Assembly (NCBI RefSeq): GCF_001613795.1
Contig: NZ_LPVZ01000021.1
Location: forward strand, 1-64,000
Length of the DNA: 64,000 bases
Direction of reading: 5' to 3'
DNA from: Thalassospira sp. MCCC 1A01148
GTDB taxonomy: Bacteria; Pseudomonadota; Alphaproteobacteria; Rhodospirillales; Thalassospiraceae
Position numbers and translations under genes: made by a program. Under the pieces are notes generated by a model, which saw nothing but the letters and a program-made list of their open reading frames with translations, searched no databases and was not told the origin of the DNA. The number at the start of each line of letters is the position of its first letter. Position 1 is the stretch's first letter. This document shows positions 17,880 through 27,413 of this stretch, in pieces.

Positions 17880-20855
17880 GTGTCTCTTTCCTGGATTTCA
17901 CAGGACCTGCCCCACGCCTTCGATTCCGACCGTGTCGCCAATGCGTTCGAACGCTGGAACGCGCTGGGTGATCGGCCCGTTTTCGAAAGCTTGTCAGACA
18001 AAATTGGCGAGATTGCGTCCGATCCCCAAAAACGTGCGGTTCTTGAAGCCCTGTTTGGCAACAGCCCCTATCTGACCAATCTTTGCCTGCGTGATCCCGA
18101 TACGGTTTGCGACGTATTTGACAATGGCCTTGAACAGGCCTTTGCCAACGCACTTAATCCCGTCAACGTCAGTGCGAATGCCCGCGATCTGGATCAGGCC
18201 GCGACAATGGCCGCTGTACGCATTGCGAAACGCAAGGCGGCCCTTGTGATCGCGATTGCCGACATCTGCAAGGCCTGGCCGCTTGATCAGATCACCTCGG
18301 CAATCAGTGAAACAGCCGAACGTACCCTTGATTTCACCATGGCGCATTGCCTGTCAGCCATGGCGCGCCTGCGTAAATATGACCTGCCAAACCCGGAAAA
18401 TCCGCTTGAAGGATCAGGCATCTTTGCCATTGGCATGGGCAAACTCGGTGCGGGGGAACTTAACTATTCATCGGATATCGACCTGATCTTTCTCTATGAC
18501 CAGGATGTGGTGACCTATGTCGATCCTGATCGCATTCATCAGGACCTGGTGCGGATGGTACGTGACATCACCCGGATCATGGAAGAACGCACGGGTGATG
18601 GATATGTGTTTCGCACCGACCTGCGCCTGCGCCCGGATCCTTCATCAACGCCGCCGATCCTGTCGATGATTGCGGCTGAAACCTATTACGAAACAGTCGG
18701 GCAAAACTGGGAACGCGCGGCCATGATCAAGGCCCGTATCGTTGGTGGAGATCGCGTCTCGGGCAATGAGTTTCTTGAAATTTTACGCCCGTTTGTCTGG
18801 CGCAAGCATCTTGATTTCATTGCCATTCAGGACATTCATTCCATCAAACGCCAGATCAATGCCCACAAGGGCGGCAGCAAGATCAACATCCCCGGCCACA
18901 ATGTTAAACTGGGCCGTGGCGGTATCCGCGAGATCGAGTTTTTTGCCCAGACCCAGCAGTTGATCTGGGGCGGGCGCGAGATTGCGCTGCGTGGCAAGGC
19001 GACCTGCGACACGCTGCGCACCCTGACTGAATTCGGCCAGGTATCCGAGGAAGTCCGCGACGAGATGGTGGCGGCCTATGAGTTCCTGCGCACGGTCGAA
19101 CACCGGCTGCAAATGATCAATGATCAGCAGACCCAAACCCTGCCCGATACAGATCAGGGGTTGCTCGCCCTTGCAACCTTCCTTGGCTATGAAACGCTTG
19201 ATGCCTTTAAGGCCGACTTGCTGCTTCATCTGCGCAATGTCGAAAACAACTATGCCGAACTGTTTGAAGATGACGTGCCGCTTGCCGGAACATCTGGCAA
19301 TCTTGTTTTCACCGGCACTGAAGATGATCCTGATACGCTGAAAAACCTGCGTGAAATGGGCTTTGAAAATGCCGAAAACGTCTCGGTCACGGTGCGTGGC
19401 TGGCATCATGGCCGCTATCGCGCGACCCGGTCGCGCCGGGCACGTGAAATCCTGACAGAATTGATGCCGACCCTTTTGGCGGCACTTGGTAAAACCACCA
19501 ACCCCGACATGGCCTTTCGGGCCTTTGATGATTTCCTCAAGGGTCTTCCGGCCGGGGTACAGCTGTTTTCGCTGTTCACGGCAAATCCGCAATTGCTTGA
19601 ACTTCTGGCACAGATCGCCGGGACGGCACCACGCATGGCGAAATATATCGGGCGCAACGCTGCGGTACTTGATTACGTGTTGATGTCGGGATTCCACGAG
19701 GAACTGCCCGATGCCGATGCCATGATTGCCGAACTGGATGCACGCCTGTCGCGTGAAGACATGGTTGAGGACTGGCTGGATGCTGCGCGGCGCTGGGCCA
19801 ATGACCAGAAGTTCCAGATTGATGTGCAAACCATCCAGAACCGCCACACACCGCACGAAGCCGGTCGAGCGTTGGCCGATGTTGCCGATGTCGCCATCCG
19901 CGCCCTGTTCCCGCGCATCGCCGAAGATTTTGCCGCCAAACATGGTACGTTTGCCGATGGTGGCCTTGCAGTCTTTGCCCTTGGCAAACATGGCGGTCAG
20001 GAACTGTCCCCCGGCTCGGACCTTGATATGGTGTTCATCTATGAAGTGCCTGAGGACGCCGAGGAATCCGATGGCCAAAAGCCGTTGTCGCCCGGACATT
20101 ATTTCATCCGCTTAAGCCAGCGCTATATCAATGCCCTGTCGGCCCCGACTGCCGAAGGGGTGCTGTTTGAAACGGATCTTCGCCTGCGCCCCAGTGGGTC
20201 CAAAGGGCCACTTGCCACTCATTTCAAAAGCTTTGAGACCTATCAGAGCAATGAAGCCTGGACATGGGAGCATATGGCGTTGACCCGCCTGCGTGCTGTT
20301 TATGGACCCAAAGCGCTCTGTGACAAGGTTTTGGCAACCACCAATGACGTTCTGTGCAAGCAACGCGATCCGGACCAGCTGGTCCGTGCGGTTTATGACA
20401 TGCGCAATCGTATGGAAGCCGGCAAAGGTGACAACCACCCATGGGCGATCAAGATGCGCCGTGGCGGGCTGGTTGATCTGGAATTCATTGCGCAATATCT
20501 GCAACTACGCCACGCCCATGACCATCCCGAAATCCTGTCGCCCACAACGCGCGAGGTTTTCAAGAATCTTGGCACGGCGGGCATCCTTGAAGCTGACGAA
20601 GCCGAATTCCTCGCCAATGGCAGTTCCTTCTGGCTGGCCTTGCAGGCCATGCTGCGCCTGACTACAGAAGGACCATTTGACCCGGAAAAGGCCAGCGAGG
20701 ATTTGCAAAAAATGCTGGCAAACGCCGGGAAATGTGATGATTTCGCAAGTCTACAGGACAAGATGGAAATGACGGCAAGCCGCATCAAGGAAATCTATGA
20801 TCGCGTGGTTGCAACGCCTGCGGAAAAGATTGTGCCAACTGATTCGCCGCAATGA
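17880..20855 (+). CDS. glnE: Glutamine synthetase adenylyltransferase/adenylyl-removase GlnE
   Basis: A 991-residue bifunctional enzyme that adenylylates glutamine synthetase when nitrogen is plentiful and deadenylylates it when scarce, under control of PII. Two nucleotidyltransferase domains are visible: GMGKLGAGELNYSSDIDLIF near residue 185 (removase half) and ALGKHGGQELSPGSDLDMVF near residue 700 (transferase half). The Asp pairs SDIDL and SDLDM are intact in both. The start is GTG 17880, with AAGGA nearby; a TTG at 17832 would give an unconserved extension. bcp follows by 88 nt, a common alphaproteobacterial order. Confidence 0.97.
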   Translation: MSLSWISQDLPHAFDSDRVANAFERWNALGDRPVFESLSDKIGEIASDPQKRAVLEALFGNSPYLTNLCLRDPDTVCDVFDNGLEQAFANALNPVNVSANARDLDQAATMAAVRIAKRKAALVIAIADICKAWPLDQITSAISETAERTLDFTMAHCLSAMARLRKYDLPNPENPLEGSGIFAIGMGKLGAGELNYSSDIDLIFLYDQDVVTYVDPDRIHQDLVRMVRDITRIMEERTGDGYVFRTDLRLRPDPSSTPPILSMIAAETYYETVGQNWERAAMIKARIVGGDRVSGNEFLEILRPFVWRKHLDFIAIQDIHSIKRQINAHKGGSKINIPGHNVKLGRGGIREIEFFAQTQQLIWGGREIALRGKATCDTLRTLTEFGQVSEEVRDEMVAAYEFLRTVEHRLQMINDQQTQTLPDTDQGLLALATFLGYETLDAFKADLLLHLRNVENNYAELFEDDVPLAGTSGNLVFTGTEDDPDTLKNLREMGFENAENVSVTVRGWHHGRYRATRSRRAREILTELMPTLLAALGKTTNPDMAFRAFDDFLKGLPAGVQLFSLFTANPQLLELLAQIAGTAPRMAKYIGRNAAVLDYVLMSGFHEELPDADAMIAELDARLSREDMVEDWLDAARRWANDQKFQIDVQTIQNRHTPHEAGRALADVADVAIRALFPRIAEDFAAKHGTFADGGLAVFALGKHGGQELSPGSDLDMVFIYEVPEDAEESDGQKPLSPGHYFIRLSQRYINALSAPTAEGVLFETDLRLRPSGSKGPLATHFKSFETYQSNEAWTWEHMALTRLRAVYGPKALCDKVLATTNDVLCKQRDPDQLVRAVYDMRNRMEAGKGDNHPWAIKMRRGGLVDLEFIAQYLQLRHAHDHPEILSPTTREVFKNLGTAGILEADEAEFLANGSSFWLALQAMLRLTTEGPFDPEKASEDLQKMLANAGKCDDFASLQDKMEMTASRIKEIYDRVVATPAEKIVPTDSPQ

Positions 20856-20943
20856 TCCAAGACCCCTTGCCATCCTTATAAGGCTTTGTATTTTCACGGT
20901 TGCAACATGCCGCTATGCGGTCCCGAAAGATAAAGGATAGACC

Positions 20944-21408
20944 ATGACAGTTGATGTTGGTGACAAGGCCCCGGATTTTGAACTGCCTACCGATGGTAAT
21001 GGCGGCGTTAAGCTGTCTGATCTGGCCGGCAAGCCGGTAGTGATCTATTTCTATCCCAAGGACATGACGCCGGGCTGCACGACCGAGTCTTGTGAATTCC
21101 GTGACGCCGAACCCGATTTCAGCGCCGTCGATGCGCAGATCATTGGCATTTCCAAGGACAGCGCCGAGCGCCATGACAAATTCAAGGCCAAGCATGATCT
21201 GAACTTCATTCTCGCCTCTGACGAGAACGGCACCACCTGCGAGGATTACGGTGTGTGGAAGGAAAAGAACATGTATGGCAAAAAATTCATGGGCATCGAG
21301 CGGTCCACCTTTGTCATTGATGGCGAGGGTGTCATTCGTAATGCCTGGCGCAAGGTAAAAGTCAAAGGCCACGTTGCCGAGGTGCTTGAGGCCGTTAAGG
21401 CCCTTTAG
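20944..21408 (+). CDS. bcp: Thioredoxin-dependent peroxiredoxin Bcp/PrxQ
   Basis: A 154-residue cytoplasmic peroxiredoxin that reduces hydrogen peroxide and organic peroxides. The peroxidatic Cys45 and the resolving Cys50 are in PGCTTESC, the classic two-Cys PrxQ spacing. The core DMTPGCT motif and the C-terminal AWRKVKVKGHV are intact. AAAGGAT lies just before ATG 20944. It is co-directional with glnE and ends in a terminator. Confidence 0.97.
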   Translation: MTVDVGDKAPDFELPTDGNGGVKLSDLAGKPVVIYFYPKDMTPGCTTESCEFRDAEPDFSAVDAQIIGISKDSAERHDKFKAKHDLNFILASDENGTTCEDYGVWKEKNMYGKKFMGIERSTFVIDGEGVIRNAWRKVKVKGHVAEVLEAVKAL

Positions 21409-21429
21409 GCAAAGCACTTTTCATGATTG

Positions 21430-21460
21430 AAGGCCCGGCTGCCCAGAGCCGGGCCTTTTT
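21430..21460 (+). terminator. Terminator after bcp
   Basis: A 10-bp perfect stem AGGCCCGGCT/AGCCGGGCCT (21431-21440 with 21447-21456), 6-nt loop, then TTTTT. Confidence 0.9.
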
Positions 21461-21644
21461 CGTTGCCTGCCCCGGAAAAGCGTTTCTGATCAAAACGCTG
21501 ATGACATTACCTTTTACTGATTGTGTTGCCATACCTTGCATGTCGGGATAAAAATTCAGACTTGGGAGTAAGGAGTATTGGGTGACCGGTTAATCACCTG
21601 ATCGGGGAAAACAAGCCGGGACTGCCGGCAAAGCAGGTACAGCA

Positions 21645-22415
21645 ATGAACAAGAATGTTGTCGATCTCGACGATCAAATGCTTGCGGATTTTCGCGATGA
21701 AGCAAATGACATCATCAATTCCATCGATGTGATCTTGCAGAACGCGCGCAGCAAAAGCGAGCCGGGCCATTTGACCGCCATCCAGCGCGAAGTTTTCAAT
21801 CTGCGATACAAGGGCAAGTCCGTTGCCGCACCGCTGATCAATCTGACCAGCCACCGCCTTGCCGACTATGTCACCACCTGCAAGGAATTGAATGAAGGTT
21901 CGATCGAAGACATTCAGGCCTTTGTCGACAAGATCGAAAAACTGCTTGTCGGCGATATGAGCGCCGATGGTCAGGATACCGCCGAATTCGTGCGTGAACT
22001 GCCATCCAAACGCGCACCCGACATTGACCCCAATTGGCTGAACAAAGCCAATGTCGAGGCGCTTCTGGTGATTCCGCAGCGTTCAATGGCAACCATTCTG
22101 GAACGTGAACTTGCCGCCTGTGGCTATCGCAGTTCGGTCACACAGACATCGTTTGAAGCGATTGAGCTTGCCGTCCGTACCCGACCAGATTTCATCATTG
22201 TCGCCAAAACCATTGATGAACTGAGCGGTGTCGATCTGGCCAACGCCCTTCAGGCGATGCCAAAGACACGCGGCATTCCGACCGCGGTTCTGACCTCGGA
22301 CGCGCCGAACCATCCATCGCTTCAGGATCTGCCATGCCGAACCGCCATCATCCGCAAAGGCAATGCCTTTGGCGAGGATCTGGCAGAGGCGCTTGCGCGC
22401 TTTAACATCACCTGA
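21645..22415 (+). CDS. Degenerate HPt-like plus receiver-like signalling protein
   Basis: A 256-residue soluble protein. Residues 8-100 look like an HPt-type helical bundle but the site expected to carry the phospho-His reads VFNLR (50-54), without histidine. Residues about 135-250 look like a response-regulator receiver: LLVIPQRS replaces the usual acidic pair, the phospho-Asp position reads Ala (DFIIVAKTIDELSG), while the Thr (VLTSD) and Lys (IIRKG) switch residues remain. It would therefore not be phosphorylated in the normal way and may act by protein binding. A TTGCCA/TAAAAA promoter-like pair lies about 100 nt upstream. Partners are not evident from neighbours; family assignment is by eye. 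Confidence 0.75.
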   Translation: MNKNVVDLDDQMLADFRDEANDIINSIDVILQNARSKSEPGHLTAIQREVFNLRYKGKSVAAPLINLTSHRLADYVTTCKELNEGSIEDIQAFVDKIEKLLVGDMSADGQDTAEFVRELPSKRAPDIDPNWLNKANVEALLVIPQRSMATILERELAACGYRSSVTQTSFEAIELAVRTRPDFIIVAKTIDELSGVDLANALQAMPKTRGIPTAVLTSDAPNHPSLQDLPCRTAIIRKGNAFGEDLAEALARFNIT

Positions 22416-22438
22416 TTGATACGCGCTTGAAGATTTCA

Positions 22439-22480
22439 AAAGGCGGTCCGGCATTGATCTGCGGGCCGCCTTCTTTGTTT
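22439..22480 (+). terminator. Terminator after the receiver-like gene
   Basis: AAGGCGGTCCG pairs with CGGGCCGCCTT (about 22440-22450 with 22462-22472, one G-T pair), followed by a T-rich tract TTCTTTGTTT. Confidence 0.7.
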
Positions 22481-22552
22481 GCCAATTGACCTGTGCGTGC
22501 GCAACTGGCAGACAAGGCCAACCCATTTGCCATCATAGCCAGTCAAACGATC

Positions 22553-23380
22553 ATGACCCAACTGACCCTCTCTGATGCCGCCAAGAAGGCCCTTCTGACC
22601 GTCGATGCCACGGAAAAGGCCAATGTCACTGCCGAACTGGCAGCCATGTGGCGCAATGGCGAGATCAGCGAAGTCGGGTCAACCGATCTGCCCGACCGTC
22701 CCGGCCGCCCGGCAAAGCCGGAATTACTGCCCCCCAACAAAATGCCAAAGCGCAAGAAAGGCAGTGTTCAGGGCCGTATCGGCCTTCTGCATGCACTGGC
22801 CCACATCGAACTGAACGCGATTGATCTGGCGTGGGATCTGTGTGTGCGCTTTCCCGAGGCGGACATGCCGCGCGATTTCCATGATGCATGGGTTCAGGTC
22901 GCCGATGATGAAGCCCGACATTTCAAAATGATCAACAAGCGCCTTGGTGAACTGGGTGCGGCCTATGGCGACCTGCCCGCCCATGACGGGCTTTGGCAGA
23001 CATCGATGGATACGGCCTATGACATTTTGCCACGACTGGCGGTCGTGCCGATGGTGTTTGAGGCCCGTGGCCTTGATGCTACGCCGCCAACCATTGAACG
23101 GCTTCTGGCGCATGGGGATACGGAAAGTGCGCGTATCCTTAAAATTATCGCCCATGATGAGATCGCCCATGTCGCTGCGGGTCGAAAATATTACGAATAT
23201 GTCTGTGACCAGCGCGACCTGCCTTACTACACCACGTGGCATGATATGCTGCGCAAGCATTTCCGCGGGCCCCTTAAGCCGCCGTTTAATGACGAAGCGC
23301 GTTATGAAGCCGGCATGCCGCCGGACTATTATCAGGATTACGTCCTTGAATTGCCTGACATAGACGGTGATGACCAATAA
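22553..23380 (+). CDS. DUF455 ferritin-like protein
   Basis: A 275-residue protein of the DUF455 family, predicted to hold a di-iron site in a ferritin-like four-helix bundle. Ligand-type motifs appear in order: HALAHIELNAIDLAWD, ADDEARHF, VFEARGLDATP and IAHDEIAHV. The biochemical role of the family is not established. ATG 22553 gives MTQLTLSDAAKK and fits better than the open frame from 22493, but no clear ribosome site is visible. No obvious operon partner. Confidence 0.88.
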   Translation: MTQLTLSDAAKKALLTVDATEKANVTAELAAMWRNGEISEVGSTDLPDRPGRPAKPELLPPNKMPKRKKGSVQGRIGLLHALAHIELNAIDLAWDLCVRFPEADMPRDFHDAWVQVADDEARHFKMINKRLGELGAAYGDLPAHDGLWQTSMDTAYDILPRLAVVPMVFEARGLDATPPTIERLLAHGDTESARILKIIAHDEIAHVAAGRKYYEYVCDQRDLPYYTTWHDMLRKHFRGPLKPPFNDEARYEAGMPPDYYQDYVLELPDIDGDDQ

Positions 23381-23519
23381 GGCTTTTGCACAGCTTGTAA
23401 GAATTCATCAAAAAATTGATGCACCTCATGGTAGTGCAAACTGAAATCAACGACACTCCCCTTCGCGATATTTGAAGAAAAGACGTTCTTTTCCGTATCA
23501 TCAGCAAGGAGATGTCACC

Positions 23520-24542
23520 ATGCCCTCCACCATGAAAGCCGCCGTCGTTCGGGCGTTTGGCAAGCCGCTGTCGATTGAAGAAGTCACCGTGCCCAAGGTC
23601 ACGCCGGGGAAAATTCTGGTCAAGATCGAGGCATCCGGCGTATGCCATACCGACCTTCACGCCGCCGAAGGCGACTGGCCGGTCAAGCCGAACCCGCCCT
23701 TTATCCCCGGCCATGAAGGTGTCGGCATCGTTGCCGAAGTTGGCGAAGGCGTGACATCCGTCAAGGAGGGCGACCGTGTTGGTGTGCCGTGGCTGCATTC
23801 CGCCTGCGGGCATTGCCATCACTGTGTTACCGGCTGGGAAACATTGTGTGGCGAGCAGCTTAATACCGGCTATTCCGTGAATGGCGGCTTTGCCGAATAT
23901 GTTCTGGCCGACCCGAACTATGTTGGTCATCTGCCCGATCCGCTTGAATTTGGCAATGCAGCCCCGGTGCTTTGTGCCGGTGTCACAGTCTATAAGGGGC
24001 TTAAGGAAACCGAATGTAAGCCGGGCGAAACCGTGGTGATTTCCGGTGTCGGCGGGCTTGGCCATATGGCGGTTCAATATGCCAAGGCCATGGGCATGAA
24101 AGTTATCGCCGTTGACATTGCCGACGAGAAACTTCAGCTCGCCAAAGATCTTGGTGCGGACTGGACCCTGAATGCGGCAGAGGCCGATGTTGTGTCCGAG
24201 GTACAAAAACAGATGGGCGGTGCCAATGGCGTGCTGGTAACCGCCGTTTCGCGCGCAGCCTTCAAACAGGGTGTTGGTATGCTGGGCCGTGGCGGGACCA
24301 TGGCGCTTTGCGGTCTGCCGCCGGGCACGTTCGAGCTTGATATTTTCGATACCGTCCTGTCGCGCAAAACCATCCGTGGATCAATCGTCGGCACCCGTGC
24401 CGACCTTCAGGAAGCGCTTGATTTCGCCGGTGATGGCAAGGTGCATTCCCACTTCACGACCGAGCCGATGGAAAACATCAACTCGATCTTTGATCGCATG
24501 CGCGACGGCAAGATCGATGGCCGTATTGTCATGTCGATCTGA
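23520..24542 (+). CDS. adhP: Zinc-dependent alcohol dehydrogenase, AdhP type
   Basis: A 340-residue medium-chain dehydrogenase oxidising primary alcohols to aldehydes with NAD. Catalytic zinc ligands are Cys42, His65/Glu66 and Cys152; the structural zinc is held by Cys96, Cys99, Cys102 and Cys110 (CGHCHHC ... C). The Rossmann loop reads GVGGLGHMA. AAGGAG is well placed before ATG 23520. The gene stands alone between two terminators. Its substrate range cannot be read from the sequence. Confidence 0.92.
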   Translation: MPSTMKAAVVRAFGKPLSIEEVTVPKVTPGKILVKIEASGVCHTDLHAAEGDWPVKPNPPFIPGHEGVGIVAEVGEGVTSVKEGDRVGVPWLHSACGHCHHCVTGWETLCGEQLNTGYSVNGGFAEYVLADPNYVGHLPDPLEFGNAAPVLCAGVTVYKGLKETECKPGETVVISGVGGLGHMAVQYAKAMGMKVIAVDIADEKLQLAKDLGADWTLNAAEADVVSEVQKQMGGANGVLVTAVSRAAFKQGVGMLGRGGTMALCGLPPGTFELDIFDTVLSRKTIRGSIVGTRADLQEALDFAGDGKVHSHFTTEPMENINSIFDRMRDGKIDGRIVMSI

Positions 24543-24572
24543 TCGACCGAAACATCGTCACACTGACAAAAC

Positions 24573-24600
24573 AAGGCTGCCATTCGGCAGCCTTTTCTTT
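24573..24600 (+). terminator. Terminator between adhP and ogt
   Basis: Stem AAGGCTGCC/GGCAGCCTT (24573-24581 with 24586-24594), loop ATTC, then a T-rich tract. It lies between convergent genes and may serve both, though it is better formed for adhP. Confidence 0.85.
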
Positions 24601-24605
24601 TGAAT

Positions 24606-25127
24606 TCAGGCCGCTTTGGCCCGCATTGCCGCTTCATGGTCGAGCAGCCATTTCTTGCGCTCAAGCCCACCGGCATAACCAGTCAGGGTACCGTTTGATC
24701 CGATCACCCGATGGCACGGAACAATAATCGATACCGGGTTAAGCGCATTGGCCCGCGCCACCGCCCGAACCGCCTTGGGGTTGCCCAACTGATCGGCCAG
24801 CCCGGCATAAGAGACGCTTTTGCCACTCGGTATCATGATCAGGGCATCCCAAACCGATTTCTGAAACACGGTGCCGACCATATTGATCGCATCTGTTGGC
24901 AAAGCCCTGACAGTACCTGTGAAATAGTCATCCAGCCACTTGATCACTGCTGCGGGTGCTTGCCCGCCTTCTTGCCATTCAAGGTCTTTGAAACGCCGGT
25001 TTTGAATGATGTGCAGTCGGTCGTCATTGTCTTCGAAATCAAGATGCACCAGCTTGCAACCAATGCTCGCAAGCGAAAGTTTCCCGATTGGGCTGGCATA
25101 ACGTACGACGTTGATTTGGGTTGTCAT
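24606..25127 (-). CDS. ogt: Methylated-DNA--protein-cysteine methyltransferase
   Basis: A 173-residue suicide DNA-repair protein that moves a methyl group from O6-methylguanine (or O4-methylthymine) to its own Cys138 in IIVPCHRVIG. The helix-turn-helix YAGLADQLGNPKAVRAV is intact. An ATG at 25133 is only one base from the GGAAGGAG site, so I choose the ATG at 25127, which has correct spacing. It starts right after the adaA-alkA stop, so the two form an operon covering the alkylation-damage response. Confidence 0.95.
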   Translation of the reverse strand: MTTQINVVRYASPIGKLSLASIGCKLVHLDFEDNDDRLHIIQNRRFKDLEWQEGGQAPAAVIKWLDDYFTGTVRALPTDAINMVGTVFQKSVWDALIMIPSGKSVSYAGLADQLGNPKAVRAVARANALNPVSIIVPCHRVIGSNGTLTGYAGGLERKKWLLDHEAAMRAKAA

Positions 25128-25129
25128 CG

Positions 25130-26617
25130 TCATTCTCCTTCCAAAGCGGACCAAAGATACTGTGCGGCATAGGCCCGCCATGGCCGCCAGTTTTCCGAAA
25201 CGGTTTCGAGCGCCTTGGCCTTGTCCGGACCACCGCCCATACTTGACGCCTTAAGGATGCCAAGATCGGCTGCCGGAAAGGCATCCGGGTCACCAAGTCC
25301 GCGCAGGCCAAAATAGTTCAGCGTCCACGGGCCGATCCCCTTGATCGCAGTCATGGCGGCAATCAGCTCATCCCCGGACATCTGATCACAATCAGGTCTG
25401 GCAAACAGATCAATCACATCGGCAAGGGTTTGCGCCCGGCGCGAGGTCAGCCCAATCGGGATCAATTCCTGCCCGATCAGGCTTTGCGGTGTCGGAAACA
25501 CATGTGTGATACCTGTTCCCGCCACAAGATCATCGGGCAAGCCATCGCCAAAACGTGCGACCAGCCGCCCGGCCAGAGTGCGCGCCGCCGCCACCGAGAC
25601 CTGTTGTCCCAGAACGGCGCGCAGTGCTAATTCGAACCTCTCCCAGCATCCCGGCACACGAAGGCCGGGACGTTTTTTCACCAAAGGTGCAAGCAACACG
25701 TCCTTGGCAAATTGCGCGGTAATGGAGGGCACATCAGCATCAAGATCAAATAACCTTCTGACCCGTGCGCCAATCTCAAGCACCGCTTCACGCCCCGGAC
25801 CACGCAGAATGACATCCACACCACTTTGATCCGTACTGAAATGACAGATCATCAACCCGACCTGTTCATCAATCTTGAAACCGCGCACATACGTCCGTTC
25901 GCGCACCGTTTCCAAACCGGGAATGGCGCGGGCGCGGAAGAAGGCCAAAAGATATTCGGCATCAAACGGTTGGCGGGCACGAAGTCGCAAAATCAAATCG
26001 TCACGTCGCGCCGCAAACGGATCATCCACTTTTGCCAGTTTCTGCGTGCTGGTTTTAATTCCGCGGCGAAAGGCCGTCGGTGCCTGTCCATAGGCCTGTT
26101 TCATCGCATCGTTGAAACGCCGCAAACTGCCAAACCCGGCAATATCAGCAATTTCGGTCATGGTCAGGTTGCTATCGACAATCAACTGCCGCGCACGGAG
26201 CAGCCGCCGCGCCTTGGCGTGTTCCTGCGGGGTGACGCCAGTATGATCCTTGAATATTCGCCGCAAATGCCGGTCGCCAACGCCAAGGCGATCCGCCAGA
26301 TCGGCAATCGATCCATTTTCAAGCGCGCCTTGATCAATCAGACGCACCGCACGGGCAACAGTTGCGTGCACCCCGGCACTGGCCGGACTGCCCGGTGCGG
26401 CTTCGGGACGGCAGCGCAGGCATGGACGAAATCCATGGGCTATCGCGGCCTCGGCACTTGGGTAGAATTCAACATTGTCGCGCTTTGGCGTGACCGCCGG
26501 GCAAATCGGGCGACAGAAAATCCCGGTGGTCCGCACAGCAGTATAAAACCGCCCGTCAAACCGACGGTCCCGGGTTTTGAGTGCCTGATAGCAAATATCG
26601 TTATTGAGCTGTTCCAT
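25130..26617 (-). CDS. AdaA-AlkA fusion: alkylation regulator plus 3-methyladenine DNA glycosylase
   Basis: A 495-residue three-part protein. Residues 1-75 are an Ada zinc/methyl-acceptor domain with Cys35, Cys39, Cys66 and Cys69 (CRPIC ... CLRC); Cys35 should accept methyl from phosphotriesters. Residues 80-185 are an AraC-type HTH. Residues 200-490 are AlkA: N-terminal domain, LGQQVSVAAA, the helix-hairpin-helix IKGIGPWT (425-432) and catalytic Asp451 (FPAADLG). So damage sensing, transcription control and base excision are on one chain. The methyltransferase half of classical Ada is supplied by the next gene. The start at ATG 26617 is preferred; in-frame starts exist up to 26647. Confidence 0.93.
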   Translation of the reverse strand: MEQLNNDICYQALKTRDRRFDGRFYTAVRTTGIFCRPICPAVTPKRDNVEFYPSAEAAIAHGFRPCLRCRPEAAPGSPASAGVHATVARAVRLIDQGALENGSIADLADRLGVGDRHLRRIFKDHTGVTPQEHAKARRLLRARQLIVDSNLTMTEIADIAGFGSLRRFNDAMKQAYGQAPTAFRRGIKTSTQKLAKVDDPFAARRDDLILRLRARQPFDAEYLLAFFRARAIPGLETVRERTYVRGFKIDEQVGLMICHFSTDQSGVDVILRGPGREAVLEIGARVRRLFDLDADVPSITAQFAKDVLLAPLVKKRPGLRVPGCWERFELALRAVLGQQVSVAAARTLAGRLVARFGDGLPDDLVAGTGITHVFPTPQSLIGQELIPIGLTSRRAQTLADVIDLFARPDCDQMSGDELIAAMTAIKGIGPWTLNYFGLRGLGDPDAFPAADLGILKASSMGGGPDKAKALETVSENWRPWRAYAAQYLWSALEGE

Positions 26618-26689
26618 ACCCGACAGTTTAGCAGAATTCATCAACAAAACTCGCCAGATTCGGACTCAAACGTCTAGTGCAGCAATAGT

Positions 26690-27295
26690 CTAGTTCAGCG
26701 GGATGTCGTTTTCGGCCTTGCCGTCCTGATATTTGGCGGACAGGCGGTCATACGCGTCTGATATCGCCCTGGCACGTGATTGATAATCCGCTTTTTTGTC
26801 CTCTGGCATCTCTGCGACCATGCCCATCATCGAATGGCTGTCCCAGAACGCGTTGGATTTGTTGTATTCGCCGTCCTCAAGGGTGAAGACCTCCTTCATG
26901 ATTTTCAGATCATGGGGGATGGCGAAGGCATCGCGCGAATCTTCATACGAGAAGAAATAATAGAAATTATCAAACCCCGCCCAGGTGATGGCCGACAAAC
27001 ACATCGAGCACGGCTCGTGCGTGGAAAGGAAAATCAGTTCTGACGTTGCCGGGCGCTGATCAGCCGGGATCTCGTAGAACCGCTTCAGGCAATGGACCTC
27101 ACCATGCCAGAGCGGGTTTTCGGTTTCATTGTTGGTTTCGGCAATCACAAGCGAAAGGTCATCCTTGCGCAGGATCGCCGCCCCAAACAGCTTGTTGCCA
27201 TCCGACACGCCTGCGCGCGTCTTTGGCAGAATATCGTCTTCAAGCACGGAAAAAAGGCGGTCGAGAATATTCTGGTCGATCTTGGTATCGGACAT
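26690..27295 (-). CDS. Zinc-dependent deaminase of the cytidine/guanine deaminase superfamily
   Basis: A 201-residue protein with the two deaminase zinc motifs: HGEVHC (His64, catalytic Glu66) and EPCSMC (Cys96, Cys99). These place it in the CDA superfamily with nucleoside and nucleobase deaminases; it is longer than TadA, with a distinct C-terminal half containing YYFFSYEDSRDAF. Substrate is unknown. ATG 27295 is chosen for the N-terminus MSDTKIDQN; an in-frame ATG at 27340 is also possible. It lies 72 nt upstream of adaA-alkA on the same strand. Confidence 0.85.
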   Translation of the reverse strand: MSDTKIDQNILDRLFSVLEDDILPKTRAGVSDGNKLFGAAILRKDDLSLVIAETNNETENPLWHGEVHCLKRFYEIPADQRPATSELIFLSTHEPCSMCLSAITWAGFDNFYYFFSYEDSRDAFAIPHDLKIMKEVFTLEDGEYNKSNAFWDSHSMMGMVAEMPEDKKADYQSRARAISDAYDRLSAKYQDGKAENDIPLN

Positions 27296-27413
27296 GGTGG
27301 CGGCCCCGGATGGCGGTAATTCTACATGCTGCCATTTCATCGCGTCCGGGCCGCCAAGCCAACCTGTTTTTCGCTTTAAATCGCGCTAAACAGCGTATCA
27401 ATCCGTTTGACAA

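Noticed and set aside
18783-20099. 438-codon minus-strand open frame inside glnE
   Set aside because: Antisense shadow of glnE, whose two catalytic domains are intact.
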